8,411 nt of DNA from Clostridiales bacterium (GTDB taxonomy: Bacteria; Bacillota; Clostridia; Christensenellales; CAG-138), in contig JAAZFD010000267.1 of assembly GCA_012511925.1 (NCBI GenBank), positions 1-8,411 of the forward strand, in the 5' to 3' direction. The position numbers and the translations under genes were made by a program. The notes under the pieces were generated by a model. That model did not search any database. It had not been told where the DNA came from and worked only from the letters and a program-made list of their open reading frames with translations. This document shows, piece by piece, positions 1 through 5,118 of the stretch. Numbering within the stretch: the stretch's first letter is position 1; each line of letters starts with the position of its first letter.

Positions 1-48
1 GAAGAATACAAGGAAAGGGTAAAATTTGTAGTTGCAGAGGCAAACTAA
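1..48 (+). CDS. C-terminal end of an upstream gene, probably anaerobic ribonucleotide reductase NrdD (partial)
   Basis: Reading from base 1 gives 15 codons (EEYKERVKFVVAEAN) and a TAA at 46-48. The TAA shares its last base with the ATG of the next gene (TAATG), so the two are translationally coupled. The downstream gene is an NrdG2-type activase, and such genes usually follow nrdD. The lysine/glutamate-rich tail resembles the few residues that follow the glycyl-radical loop at the end of many NrdD proteins. Too little is present to prove identity: the assignment rests on the neighbour and is inference. Confidence 0.5.
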   Translation, partial: EEYKERVKFVVAEAN

Positions 49-716
49 TGCAGATTGCAGGCTTAGTTAAAAATTCTTTCGTTGACTATCCCGGGTACAT
101 TGCGGCAACGCTGTTTGTACCCGGTTGCAATATGGACTGTTTTTATTGCCACAACAAGCATATTTGGCATACAAACGAATTGCTACCCGAAAAAGAGATA
201 TTCGATTTTTTGGATTCTCATATAGGCTTTCTTGACGGTGTAGTTATCACAGGCGGAGAGCCAACATTACAGCGTGATTTGCTACAGTTCATAAAAAGAG
301 TGCGTTTGTTGGGCTACAAAATAAAGCTCGATACCAACGGCTTGCTTCCTCAAATATTAGAAAAGCTAATAAAGGATTTAGATTACATAGCCATGGATAT
401 AAAAGCGCCATTGGGCGAGTATTCAAAAATTCAATCCATGAAAATCAAAGAGGAAAACATCAAAAAAAGCATTGATTTGATTACTTTAAGCGGAGTAGAC
501 TACGAGTTTAGAACCACATTTGCTCCACAGCTAAGCGTTTTTGACATTGAAAAAATCGCAATTCAGCTAATGGGTGCAAAACGATACGCAATCCAACAAT
601 ACCGCAGGGAGAACGAAAACAAAATCGCACTCGCTCCTCATAGCAAAGAAATAGTTGAACAGGCGGCAGAGGGTGCAAGAAAGCATTTAGTTAATGTGAT
701 TATGCGTGGGTTGTAA
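48..716 (+). CDS. nrdG: Anaerobic ribonucleoside-triphosphate reductase activating protein, NrdG2 type (radical SAM)
   Basis: This 222-residue cytoplasmic radical-SAM enzyme is expected to use a [4Fe-4S] cluster and S-adenosylmethionine to install the glycyl radical on class III ribonucleotide reductase, which makes deoxynucleotides without oxygen. The cluster motif CNMDCFYC (Cys27, Cys31, Cys34; CxxxCxxC spacing) is preceded by the typical N-terminal run GLVKNSFVDYPG. The SAM-binding GGEPT motif is at residues 69-73, and KLDTNG and MDIKAP mark later strands of the partial TIM barrel. There is no ferredoxin-like extension, so this is the short NrdG2 form. The start is fixed by the family N-terminus, by the TAATG overlap with the upstream gene and by AGAGG at 36-40. 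Related activases for other glycyl-radical enzymes share this fold, so the substrate is inferred. No U-rich terminator follows the stop. Confidence 0.85.
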   Translation: MQIAGLVKNSFVDYPGYIAATLFVPGCNMDCFYCHNKHIWHTNELLPEKEIFDFLDSHIGFLDGVVITGGEPTLQRDLLQFIKRVRLLGYKIKLDTNGLLPQILEKLIKDLDYIAMDIKAPLGEYSKIQSMKIKEENIKKSIDLITLSGVDYEFRTTFAPQLSVFDIEKIAIQLMGAKRYAIQQYRRENENKIALAPHSKEIVEQAAEGARKHLVNVIMRGL

Positions 717-724
717 AGCCCCAA

Positions 725-845
725 AGCCGTAGGGGCGCGTGCATCCGCTTGTTTATGCACAATGTTGTCAAGAAACACCCAGAATCGCATGAAACTGTCA
801 GCAAAAATATCGTTCATAAGCCGTAGGTCCGCTTGTTTATGCACA
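725..845 (+). repeat. Short direct repeat, two copies 58 bp apart
   Basis: Copy 1 is 725-761 and copy 2 is 819-845. Both start with AGCCGTAGG and end with TCCGCTTGTTTATGCACA. Copy 1 differs by 10 extra bases between these two blocks (734-743). In copy 1 those bases complete a 6-bp stem, GTGCAT (739-744) with ATGCAC (755-760) around a 10-base loop, which copy 2 cannot form. The 27 shared bases are identical. This fits a small mobile or recombinogenic intergenic unit that either gained or lost its left arm. Confidence 0.75.
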
Positions 846-1000
846 TTATTTTTATGAGACAGCACGATTACAGAGACACACCCTCCACATAAATATAGGC
901 AATGAGATTATTTTCTTTTTGGTTGGCGTAAATGTGGGCGGGAGAACACACAGGGTGTAGCCCCTACAATTCTTGGATTTTATAGAATCTCGCTCCGTAC

Positions 1001-1035
1001 AAAATAAAAAACGCAGAAGCGTTCCCACCTCTGCG
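1001..1035 (-). terminator. Rho-independent terminator of the 176-residue membrane protein gene
   Basis: On the minus strand CGCAGA (1035-1030) pairs with TCTGCG (1017-1012) around a 12-base loop, and the run TTTTTTATTTT (1011-1001) follows. It lies 18 bases past the stop codon of the gene at 1054-1584. A competing 5-bp hairpin (1019-1023 with 1010-1014) overlaps the 3' arm. There is no U-run on the plus side, so it should act only on minus-strand transcripts. Confidence 0.8.
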
Positions 1036-1053
1036 AATCATTTCGAACTTAAT

Positions 1054-1584
1054 CTATTTAAACAATGCTAAAAACATATCTATTACGGATTTTATATCCG
1101 TTAAAATCAAATCGAGTTTATCTGCGGCTACAGAATAAAGCACCAAGAACCCAATAGCCAACAAAAGAATTAATGTAAGCTGCAAGAACACGAATGCAAT
1201 CGATAAATTGCGCTTGTTGTGGTATCTCGTTCCGCCTGCCGCCCAAACAACGGCAATAAAAAACCCAAGCACTGGTATTGCAAACGCAAGCAAAAAGCCA
1301 TAGTTCCAACCTACAGGCATAACGGCATAGGGGCTGTTTATCGAAGGCACAGCGGCTTTTTTGAAATTATCATCAACAATATTTCTATATTTTGAAGTTC
1401 TCCTGCCTACCTCGCTTGCAGGCTTTTTTGTTGCTGGCGGACTTTGAGTAGCTTGTTGCTCGGGCTGTGGCTCGGTTGTGGGTTCGGGTGTAGAAGCTAC
1501 AACCTCCTGACCCGGCTTTGCTCGTTGTATAGGGGCGGCTCTTTGTATCGTAGAACCAAGCATATTTTTATCAGTTTCGTTCAT
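1054..1584 (-). CDS. Unrecognised two-helix membrane protein with Pro/Thr/Gln-rich N-terminal half
   Basis: I do not recognise this 176-residue protein. Residues 1-60 are low complexity, rich in Pro, Thr, Gln and Glu, with a repeated IQRA (13-16 and 19-22), and look disordered. Two hydrophobic helices follow at about 96-116 and 127-152, separated by the short basic loop TRYHNKRN. An amphipathic tail (155-176) ends in LALFK. There is no signal peptide, so both termini probably lie on the same side of the membrane. The start at 1584 is chosen because AAGGAG (1596-1591) lies 6 bases ahead of it. A longer frame beginning at 1614 would start inside the -10 element of the promoter, so it cannot be in the transcript. 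The gene is a single unit with its own promoter and terminator. The function is unknown. Confidence 0.8.
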   Translation of the reverse strand: MNETDKNMLGSTIQRAAPIQRAKPGQEVVASTPEPTTEPQPEQQATQSPPATKKPASEVGRRTSKYRNIVDDNFKKAAVPSINSPYAVMPVGWNYGFLLAFAIPVLGFFIAVVWAAGGTRYHNKRNLSIAFVFLQLTLILLLAIGFLVLYSVAADKLDLILTDIKSVIDMFLALFK

Positions 1585-1613
1585 TGTATGCTCCTTGCAC
1601 TTATAGTATTTCA

Positions 1614-1642
1614 ATTATACTAATTTATTTAGCATTTGGCAA
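1614..1642 (-). promoter_or_regulatory. Sigma-A-type promoter of the 176-residue membrane protein gene
   Basis: On the minus strand TTGCCA (1642-1637) is followed by exactly 17 bases and then a perfect TATAAT (1619-1614). Transcription should begin near 1607, giving a leader of about 23 bases that contains the AAGGAG ribosome site. This supports the start codon at 1584. Confidence 0.8.
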
Positions 1643-1704
1643 TACACACGTATTATGTAAAATATGTGTTAACATTAAACCTATAATTATATGCTTGTGG
1701 TACG

Positions 1705-1730
1705 CATAAATATGCATAAAAGTCCATAAA
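1705..1730 (+). repeat. Three CATAAA hexamers at exact 10-bp spacing
   Basis: CATAAA occurs at 1705-1710, 1715-1720 and 1725-1730, so each copy sits one helical turn from the next on the same DNA face. The four bases before each copy differ (TACG, TATG, AGTC), so this is not a plain tandem duplication. It lies 70-95 bp upstream of the promoter at 1800-1827 and 63 bp or more beyond the -35 of the divergent gene. It could be a multi-site operator or a bent segment; chance in AT-rich DNA is possible. Confidence 0.5.
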
Positions 1731-1767
1731 CCCTTGCTTTTTAGAAAGATATATAAAACTCTGCCAT

Positions 1768-1795
1768 TTGGAATAGAATCTATATGGGATATACT
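1768..1795 (+). promoter_or_regulatory. Possible upstream (second) promoter of the TPR lipoprotein gene
   Basis: TTGGAA (1768-1773), a 16-base spacer and TATACT (1790-1795) make a moderate sigma-A match. It sits just ahead of the better promoter at 1800-1827, so the gene may have tandem promoters. Confidence 0.4.
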
Positions 1796-1799
1796 GCGC

Positions 1800-1827
1800 T
1801 TGACAAATATCGGCAAGCGGTTAAAAT
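1800..1827 (+). promoter_or_regulatory. Sigma-A-type promoter of the TPR lipoprotein gene
   Basis: A perfect TTGACA (1800-1805) is followed by 16 bases and TAAAAT (1822-1827). Transcription would start near 1834, just ahead of the ribosome site AAGGAGGG (1841-1848), giving a leader of about 20 bases. Confidence 0.7.
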
Positions 1828-1854
1828 GTAATAACCAAGCAAGGAGGGAAAAAT

Positions 1855-3057
1855 ATGCGTATATTCAAGAAGATTATTATTTCTTGCGCTGTGCTAATTT
1901 TTGTAGCACTATTTTCTACAGCCTGCTCTTCTGTTCAAAAAAAATATTCAACTGCTATAAAATTATATGAAATCTCAGAGTACGAGCAAGCCATTACCGC
2001 TTTTACTAATTTAGGCGATTATAAAGACAGCTATCTATACCTTTTGCGTTCAAGGTATGAATATGCTCACAAGCTAATGAAAGAGGGAGATTACGAAAGT
2101 GCCGTAACCATCTTTGAAGAGTTAAGCGAATTAGAGGTATTAGACAGCACACAGCAATTACTCGATTGCAGATACCAATATGCCAAGCAGTTAGCCTTAA
2201 AGGGAGAATACGTAAGGGCAAAAACGCTTTTTTCCACTTTGGGTGAGTTTTCCGACAGCAAAAAGCAAATCGACTTAATCAATGTTGAAATCAACAAGCT
2301 GTCGGAACACGATTTCAAAGAAAAGGTAGTCAGCGAAGAATACTTTATGTTTTATGGGAATTGGAAGGGTGAGAAGGGCTTTGAAGGCTTCTATACTTTC
2401 CTACCCAAAAACAAATGCAGGATTTTAGACGACCTTAGCATTGATAAACAGCTAAACGAATACGACACGCTAAAATGGGATTTTGTTGAGGGCTATATAA
2501 AGATTTACGAAAAAGAAAACTTGGTTGCCGATCTTGCGGTTACAAAGCTGACCGAAAATGAAATGGAAGGCTATGATTTTGTTTCGCACAAGGAGTTTGT
2601 ATTCGAAAGAAACGATGTTAATTCACTTAACGCAGAGTTAGACTATGGGATTCAATTCGGAATGACGAAAACAACCATCAAGCGCTTAGACCCCAACTCC
2701 CAAAAAGCCGAAGCAAAACGGTTTTTACAATGCGCAGTCTATATCAAAGGGGAAAATCGTAGCTTTAACGGCACACGCACCTATTATTTTAATTCAAAAG
2801 GCAAGCTGTGCAAGATTACAACAGCACTTGATGCAATAAGCACAGGCACTTTAGAAGAAAACTACACAGAGCTTTCAAAGCACTTGAATACTTGTTTTAA
2901 TAATATTTCTTGCTGCGATACGGGTTCTGAAAATGTAAAGTTCGGAAACGGTAGCTATTATGAGAGCATAAACTCGATTTCCGATACGCAGATTCACTTT
3001 TGGGCAACGAAGTCGGGCGGAATGCTTTGGGTAGTTTCTGACAAGTATTCAGAGTAG
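1855..3057 (+). CDS. Lipoprotein with TPR-like repeats and unknown C-terminal domains
   Basis: This 400-residue protein begins with a lipoprotein signal: Lys5-Lys6, a hydrophobic stretch, and lipobox STAC with Cys24 as the lipidated residue. It should therefore sit on the outer face of the cytoplasmic membrane. Residues 30-150 hold three TPR-like helical pairs with the recurring pattern A..F..L..Y.DS (AITAFTNLGDYKDS, AVTIFEELSELEVLDS, AKTLFSTLGEFSDS), which usually mediates protein contacts. From about 165 comes a region that looks like beta structure (FYGNWKGEKGFEGFYTFLP). The last 135 residues begin with YGIQFGMTKTTIKRL, resembling modules of the 'FGMS..eV' kind seen in Firmicute surface proteins. 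The start is supported by AAGGAGGG with 6-base spacing. It has its own promoter and ends 3 bp from sigF, tail to tail, without a terminator. Its function is unknown, and a role in sporulation is not shown. Confidence 0.85.
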   Translation: MRIFKKIIISCAVLIFVALFSTACSSVQKKYSTAIKLYEISEYEQAITAFTNLGDYKDSYLYLLRSRYEYAHKLMKEGDYESAVTIFEELSELEVLDSTQQLLDCRYQYAKQLALKGEYVRAKTLFSTLGEFSDSKKQIDLINVEINKLSEHDFKEKVVSEEYFMFYGNWKGEKGFEGFYTFLPKNKCRILDDLSIDKQLNEYDTLKWDFVEGYIKIYEKENLVADLAVTKLTENEMEGYDFVSHKEFVFERNDVNSLNAELDYGIQFGMTKTTIKRLDPNSQKAEAKRFLQCAVYIKGENRSFNGTRTYYFNSKGKLCKITTALDAISTGTLEENYTELSKHLNTCFNNISCCDTGSENVKFGNGSYYESINSISDTQIHFWATKSGGMLWVVSDKYSE

Positions 3058-3060
3058 TAG

Positions 3061-3825
3061 TTAACAATCTATGGTTTCATTTTGATTAGTGCAGATTTCT
3101 CTCAAGCCACGCAATATTTTGTTTTCAAGGCGAGAAACCTGCACTTGTGATATGTTAAGTAGCCTTGCAACTTCCGATTGTGTCTTACTTGAAAAATATC
3201 TAAGCATTATTATTTGCCTATCTCTTGGGGGTAGGCTTTTCAACATTTCTTTCAAAAAAACTCGATTAATTATAGCCTCTTCCTCGTTGTTATCTACGCT
3301 CAACCTGTCGGCTATCAATGTGGGGGTTGCGGCATCGTCATAAACAGGTTCATAAATTGAAACATGAGGGCGCATGGATTCAAGTGCATTTGTAATGTCA
3401 AAAACATCGCAATCAAGCTCTTTTGCGATTTCCTCAATGCCTATATCTCGGTTATGCTGCTTGCTTAGGCGCTCTTGTACCGCCATAGCCTTTATTCCCA
3501 GCTCTTTTAGGGAACGGCTAACCTTTATCATGCCGTCATCACGCAAAAATCGCTTAATTTCGCCTGCTATCATAGGAACGGCGTATGTTGAGAAACGAAC
3601 CTCGTAGGATAAATCGTAATTTTTTACAGCCTTAACAAGTTCCAAACAGCCAATTTGAAACAAATCGTCATACTCAACACCTCTGTTCAGGTATTTTTTG
3701 ACTATAGACTTAACCAAAGCCACATTATGCTTCACAAGCAGCTCGAATGCTTCCTCGTCGCCCTGCTTTGCAAGAATAATTAGCTCGGTAGTCCGTTCAT
3801 GGCTAAGAAGGACAGCCTTTGTCAT
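3061..3825 (-). CDS. sigF: RNA polymerase sigma-F factor (forespore-specific, SpoIIAC)
   Basis: This 254-residue sigma-70-family factor directs RNA polymerase to early forespore genes; the Bacillus subtilis protein has 255 residues. Region 2 spans about 22-95, with the core-binding DDLFQIGCLEL (53-63) and the -10-reading stretch RFSTYAVPMIAGEIKRFLRDD (77-97). KVSRSLKEL (101-109) opens region 3, and the region 4 helix-turn-helix QSEVARLLNISQVQVSRLE (216-234) reads the -35. It is the third gene of the spoIIA operon: its ATG overlaps the spoIIAB stop by 4 bases (ATGA), with GAGGA just ahead, so translation is coupled. Sigma-G is a close paralogue, but the two genes in front identify this as sigma-F. 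The stop lies 3 bp from the convergent lipoprotein gene, with no terminator visible. Confidence 0.96.
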   Translation of the reverse strand: MTKAVLLSHERTTELIILAKQGDEEAFELLVKHNVALVKSIVKKYLNRGVEYDDLFQIGCLELVKAVKNYDLSYEVRFSTYAVPMIAGEIKRFLRDDGMIKVSRSLKELGIKAMAVQERLSKQHNRDIGIEEIAKELDCDVFDITNALESMRPHVSIYEPVYDDAATPTLIADRLSVDNNEEEAIINRVFLKEMLKSLPPRDRQIIMLRYFSSKTQSEVARLLNISQVQVSRLENKILRGLREICTNQNETIDC

Positions 3826-4256
3826 TCCTCTTCACACCTTTTTATGCGCTTTAGCATGGTAACCGTTGTACCCAACTCGGGCATTGATGAAACGTATAGC
3901 TCGTCCATAAATGCCTGCATAACCGAAAAGCCCATTCCAGAACGCTCACCATCTGGCAGGGTTGTGTAGAATGGAGTCATAGCAAGGTTTATATCGTCTA
4001 TTCCCTTGCCCTCATCACGAATTATGATTTTTAGCTCGTCGTCAACAATATAGGCATCGAAATAAATGGTTAGCGGCTTTGAGTTGTACCCATGTATTAT
4101 CGAATTTGTAACCGCTTCGCTTACGGCTGTGCGAATATCCGAAATCTCCTCGATCGTTGGATTCAGTTGTGCCGCAAAGGCAGAGGCGCACATTCTTGCT
4201 AACGCTTCGTTTTCCGACATTGCGGGGAATGTCATGTGCAATTCATTGTTTTTCAT
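3822..4256 (-). CDS. spoIIAB: Anti-sigma-F factor and SpoIIAA kinase SpoIIAB
   Basis: This 144-residue GHKL-type ATPase/kinase binds sigma-F and keeps it inactive, and phosphorylates SpoIIAA on serine. Visible parts are the N-terminal segment LHMTFPAMSENEALAR with Arg21, the N-box EAVTNSIIHGY (Glu47, Asn51), the ATP-binding DEGKGID and the lid/G2 motif ERSGMGFSVM, ending with PELGTTVTM. All match SpoIIAB of B. subtilis (146 residues). The ATG at 4256 aligns with the family N-terminus. It has AGGGGG (4274-4269) 12 bases upstream, a longer gap than usual. An in-frame TTG at 4286 would add 10 unconserved residues and has no ribosome site, so I reject it. The gene starts 19 bases after the spoIIAA stop and overlaps sigF by 4 bases. 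Confidence 0.95.
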   Translation of the reverse strand: MKNNELHMTFPAMSENEALARMCASAFAAQLNPTIEEISDIRTAVSEAVTNSIIHGYNSKPLTIYFDAYIVDDELKIIIRDEGKGIDDINLAMTPFYTTLPDGERSGMGFSVMQAFMDELYVSSMPELGTTVTMLKRIKRCEEE

Positions 4257-4275
4257 TTTCTTTAATAACCCCCTA

Positions 4276-4599
4276 TTAGTGTTCAATTTTTTGAGCTAAG
4301 GAATAAATTCCCGACATTCTCAAAATTCGGTCAACATTTCTGTTTGCTCCCTTTATGTAAAGCGTTCCGTCCTTTTGAGTAATCAGCTTGTATCGCCCTA
4401 AGATTACTCCAAGTCCAGAGCTGTCCATGAACGATACGTTTGCCAAATCGAGTATAAATTCCTTGCAGTTGGTTTTCTTAATTTCTGAATCAAGCTTTAA
4501 TCTCAGCTTTTCAGCACAATGGTGGTCTAACTCACCTGTTAGGCTCATAACAAGCTGTTTTGTCGCCATATTTTCAGATAAATGTGTTTTTACCTGCAT
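4276..4599 (-). CDS. spoIIAA: Anti-anti-sigma factor SpoIIAA
   Basis: This 107-residue STAS-domain protein, when unphosphorylated, attacks the SpoIIAB-sigma-F complex and releases sigma-F. The key motif SFMDSSGLGVILGRY is intact, with Ser60 the expected phosphorylation site (Ser58 in B. subtilis). It is reset by the SpoIIE phosphatase, which is not in this window. The N-terminal strand LVMSLTGELDHHCAEKLR is typical of the family. The start at 4599 has a strong AAGGAGGG (4611-4604), with the ATG 4 bases on. It is the first gene of spoIIAA-spoIIAB-sigF. The upstream region has a Spo0A-box-like sequence but no clear sigma-H promoter. Confidence 0.95.
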   Translation of the reverse strand: MQVKTHLSENMATKQLVMSLTGELDHHCAEKLRLKLDSEIKKTNCKEFILDLANVSFMDSSGLGVILGRYKLITQKDGTLYIKGANRNVDRILRMSGIYSLAQKIEH

Positions 4600-4620
4600 A
4601 TTGCCCTCCTTATGTTATTT

Positions 4621-4630
4621 GTATGCATAC
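4621..4630. repeat. Perfect 10-bp palindrome in the spoIIA leader
   Basis: GTATGCATAC is fully self-complementary and lies 10 bases upstream of the spoIIAA ribosome site. It could be an operator half-turn or chance; its flanks do not extend the symmetry. Confidence 0.35.
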
Positions 4631-4650
4631 GGTTTAACAACTTAAATCAT

Positions 4651-4678
4651 ACTATAAGAGAAAGTTTTTTAACACCAA
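4651..4678 (-). promoter_or_regulatory. Weak candidate promoter for the spoIIA operon
   Basis: On the minus strand TTGGTG (4678-4673), a 16-base spacer and TATAGT (4656-4651) form a partial sigma-A match 52 bases or more upstream of spoIIAA. In B. subtilis this operon is read by sigma-H, and I do not find a convincing sigma-H pair (AGGA..T with GAAT) here. Treat it as a guess. Confidence 0.25.
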
Positions 4679-4693
4679 GAAGATTATCACCTT

Positions 4694-4722
4694 TTGACTA
4701 AAAAGGTTGAGCTTTGTAAAAT
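4694..4722 (+). promoter_or_regulatory. Sigma-A-type promoter of the microprotein gene
   Basis: TTGACT (4694-4699), a 17-base spacer and TAAAAT (4717-4722) make a good match on the plus strand. Transcription would start near 4729, giving a leader of about 110 bases before the ATG at 4841. The -35 overlaps the Spo0A-box-like sequence (4693-4701) that faces spoIIA. Confidence 0.6.
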
Positions 4723-4768
4723 TACAATTTTTAGAAGCAATAACAAGTAAATCAAGTTAAAATTCCAA

Positions 4769-4786
4769 CGATTTATACGATTTATA
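4769..4786 (+). repeat. 9-bp tandem duplication in the microprotein leader
   Basis: CGATTTATA occurs twice back to back (4769-4777 and 4778-4786) within the presumed untranslated leader, 55 bases ahead of the start codon. It is a perfect duplication, either a replication slip or a paired binding site. Confidence 0.6.
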
Positions 4787-4840
4787 AAAGGCAATATGCA
4801 CAAACTATGTATAAGAATAAATAAAAAGGTGGTGAAAGCA

Positions 4841-4999
4841 ATGAAGGCAGGCTTAGTTTTTTTGGGAGTTGCAGCAGGCGCAGCAGCGGCGGCAGTATCT
4901 ATTTCCATGATGTATCCCGATATTTATAGGCGCATGGTCAGAGATGGCAGGCGCGCTATGAAAAAGGGAAAGCGTTTTGCCAGAAATATGGGAATGTGA
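4841..4999 (+). CDS. Small basic single-helix membrane protein, unknown function
   Basis: This 52-residue protein has one hydrophobic, alanine-rich helix (about residues 3-22, containing GVAAGAAAAAV) and then the strongly basic tail YRRMVRDGRRAMKKGKRFARNMG. That layout suggests one membrane crossing with the basic part in the cytoplasm, where it could touch lipid, nucleic acid or a partner protein. The start is chosen at 4841 because AAGGTGGTGA (4826-4835) lies 5 bases ahead; a frame extended to 4796 has no ribosome site. The gene has a good promoter and a strong terminator, so it is a real single-gene unit. It is transcribed away from spoIIA across a shared 229-bp control region. I do not recognise a named family; small proteins of this kind occur near sporulation genes in clostridia, but that link is inference. 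Confidence 0.75.
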   Translation: MKAGLVFLGVAAGAAAAAVSISMMYPDIYRRMVRDGRRAMKKGKRFARNMGM

Positions 5000-5020
5000 A
5001 TATTAGCAAATTAGCTCATT

Positions 5021-5034
5021 ATTTCCCGGGAAAT
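5021..5034. repeat. Perfect 14-bp palindrome before the terminator
   Basis: ATTTCCCGGGAAAT is fully self-complementary. Its right half GGGAAAT (5028-5034) overlaps the 5' arm of the terminator and could also pair with ATTTCCC at 5063-5069 on the far side of the terminator loop. Confidence 0.6.
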
Positions 5035-5081
5035 GAAAGGGTAGGGAGTATCGAAAATTGATATTTCCCTTTCATTTTTTT
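5031..5081 (+). terminator. Strong rho-independent terminator after the microprotein gene
   Basis: AAATGAAAGGG (5031-5041) pairs perfectly with CCCTTTCATTT (5067-5077), an 11-bp stem. The 25-base loop holds a further small stem (TATC 5049-5052 with GATA 5060-5063). A run of seven T's (5075-5081) forms the end. It separates the microprotein from the transporter gene that begins 38 bases further on. Confidence 0.9.
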
Positions 5082-5118
5082 ATGTGTAAAAGCTGGTTTT
5101 TATCATAGAATATTAGAT

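Larger units (their letters stand above)
717..1053. other. Gene-free stretch with degenerate repeat pieces
   Basis: I see no credible gene on either strand in these 337 bases. The stretch holds two copies of a short direct repeat (725-761 and 819-845). It also holds GTAGGGGC at 729-736 and its reverse complement GCCCCTAC at 960-967. The right-hand copy sits in a small snap-back TGTAGCCCCTACA (957-969). A 5-bp GCCCC/GGGGC stem (718-722 with 732-736) lies just after the nrdG stop but has no U-run, so it is not a standard terminator. The right end carries the terminator of the minus-strand gene. The pattern looks like the remains of a dispersed intergenic repeat family rather than a gene. Confidence 0.6.

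Noticed and set aside
718..740. GCCCC/GGGGC hairpin after nrdG as a terminator
   Set aside because: The stem is only 5 bp and is followed by GC-rich sequence, not a T-run.
638..865. 75-codon open frame on the minus strand in the region after nrdG
   Set aside because: It overlaps the end of nrdG, runs through the repeat pieces (its repeated peptide VHKQAD comes from the direct repeat) and has no ribosome site.
1585..1614. N-terminal extension of the 176-residue membrane protein to an ATG at 1614
   Set aside because: That ATG lies in the -10 element of the gene's own promoter, while the ATG at 1584 has AAGGAG at good spacing.
4257..4286. TTG start at 4286 for spoIIAB
   Set aside because: It adds 10 residues absent from the family, has no ribosome site and overlaps spoIIAA. 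The ATG at 4256 fits SpoIIAB N-termini.
4612..4720. Sigma-H promoter for spoIIA
   Set aside because: I looked for an AGGA..T element with a GAAT element 12-14 bases on and found no convincing pair. Its absence may reflect a divergent promoter rather than different control.
4796..4840. Longer microprotein starting at 4796
   Set aside because: It has no ribosome site, whereas AAGGTGGTGA sits 5 bases ahead of the ATG at 4841. The extension is also not needed for a membrane helix.
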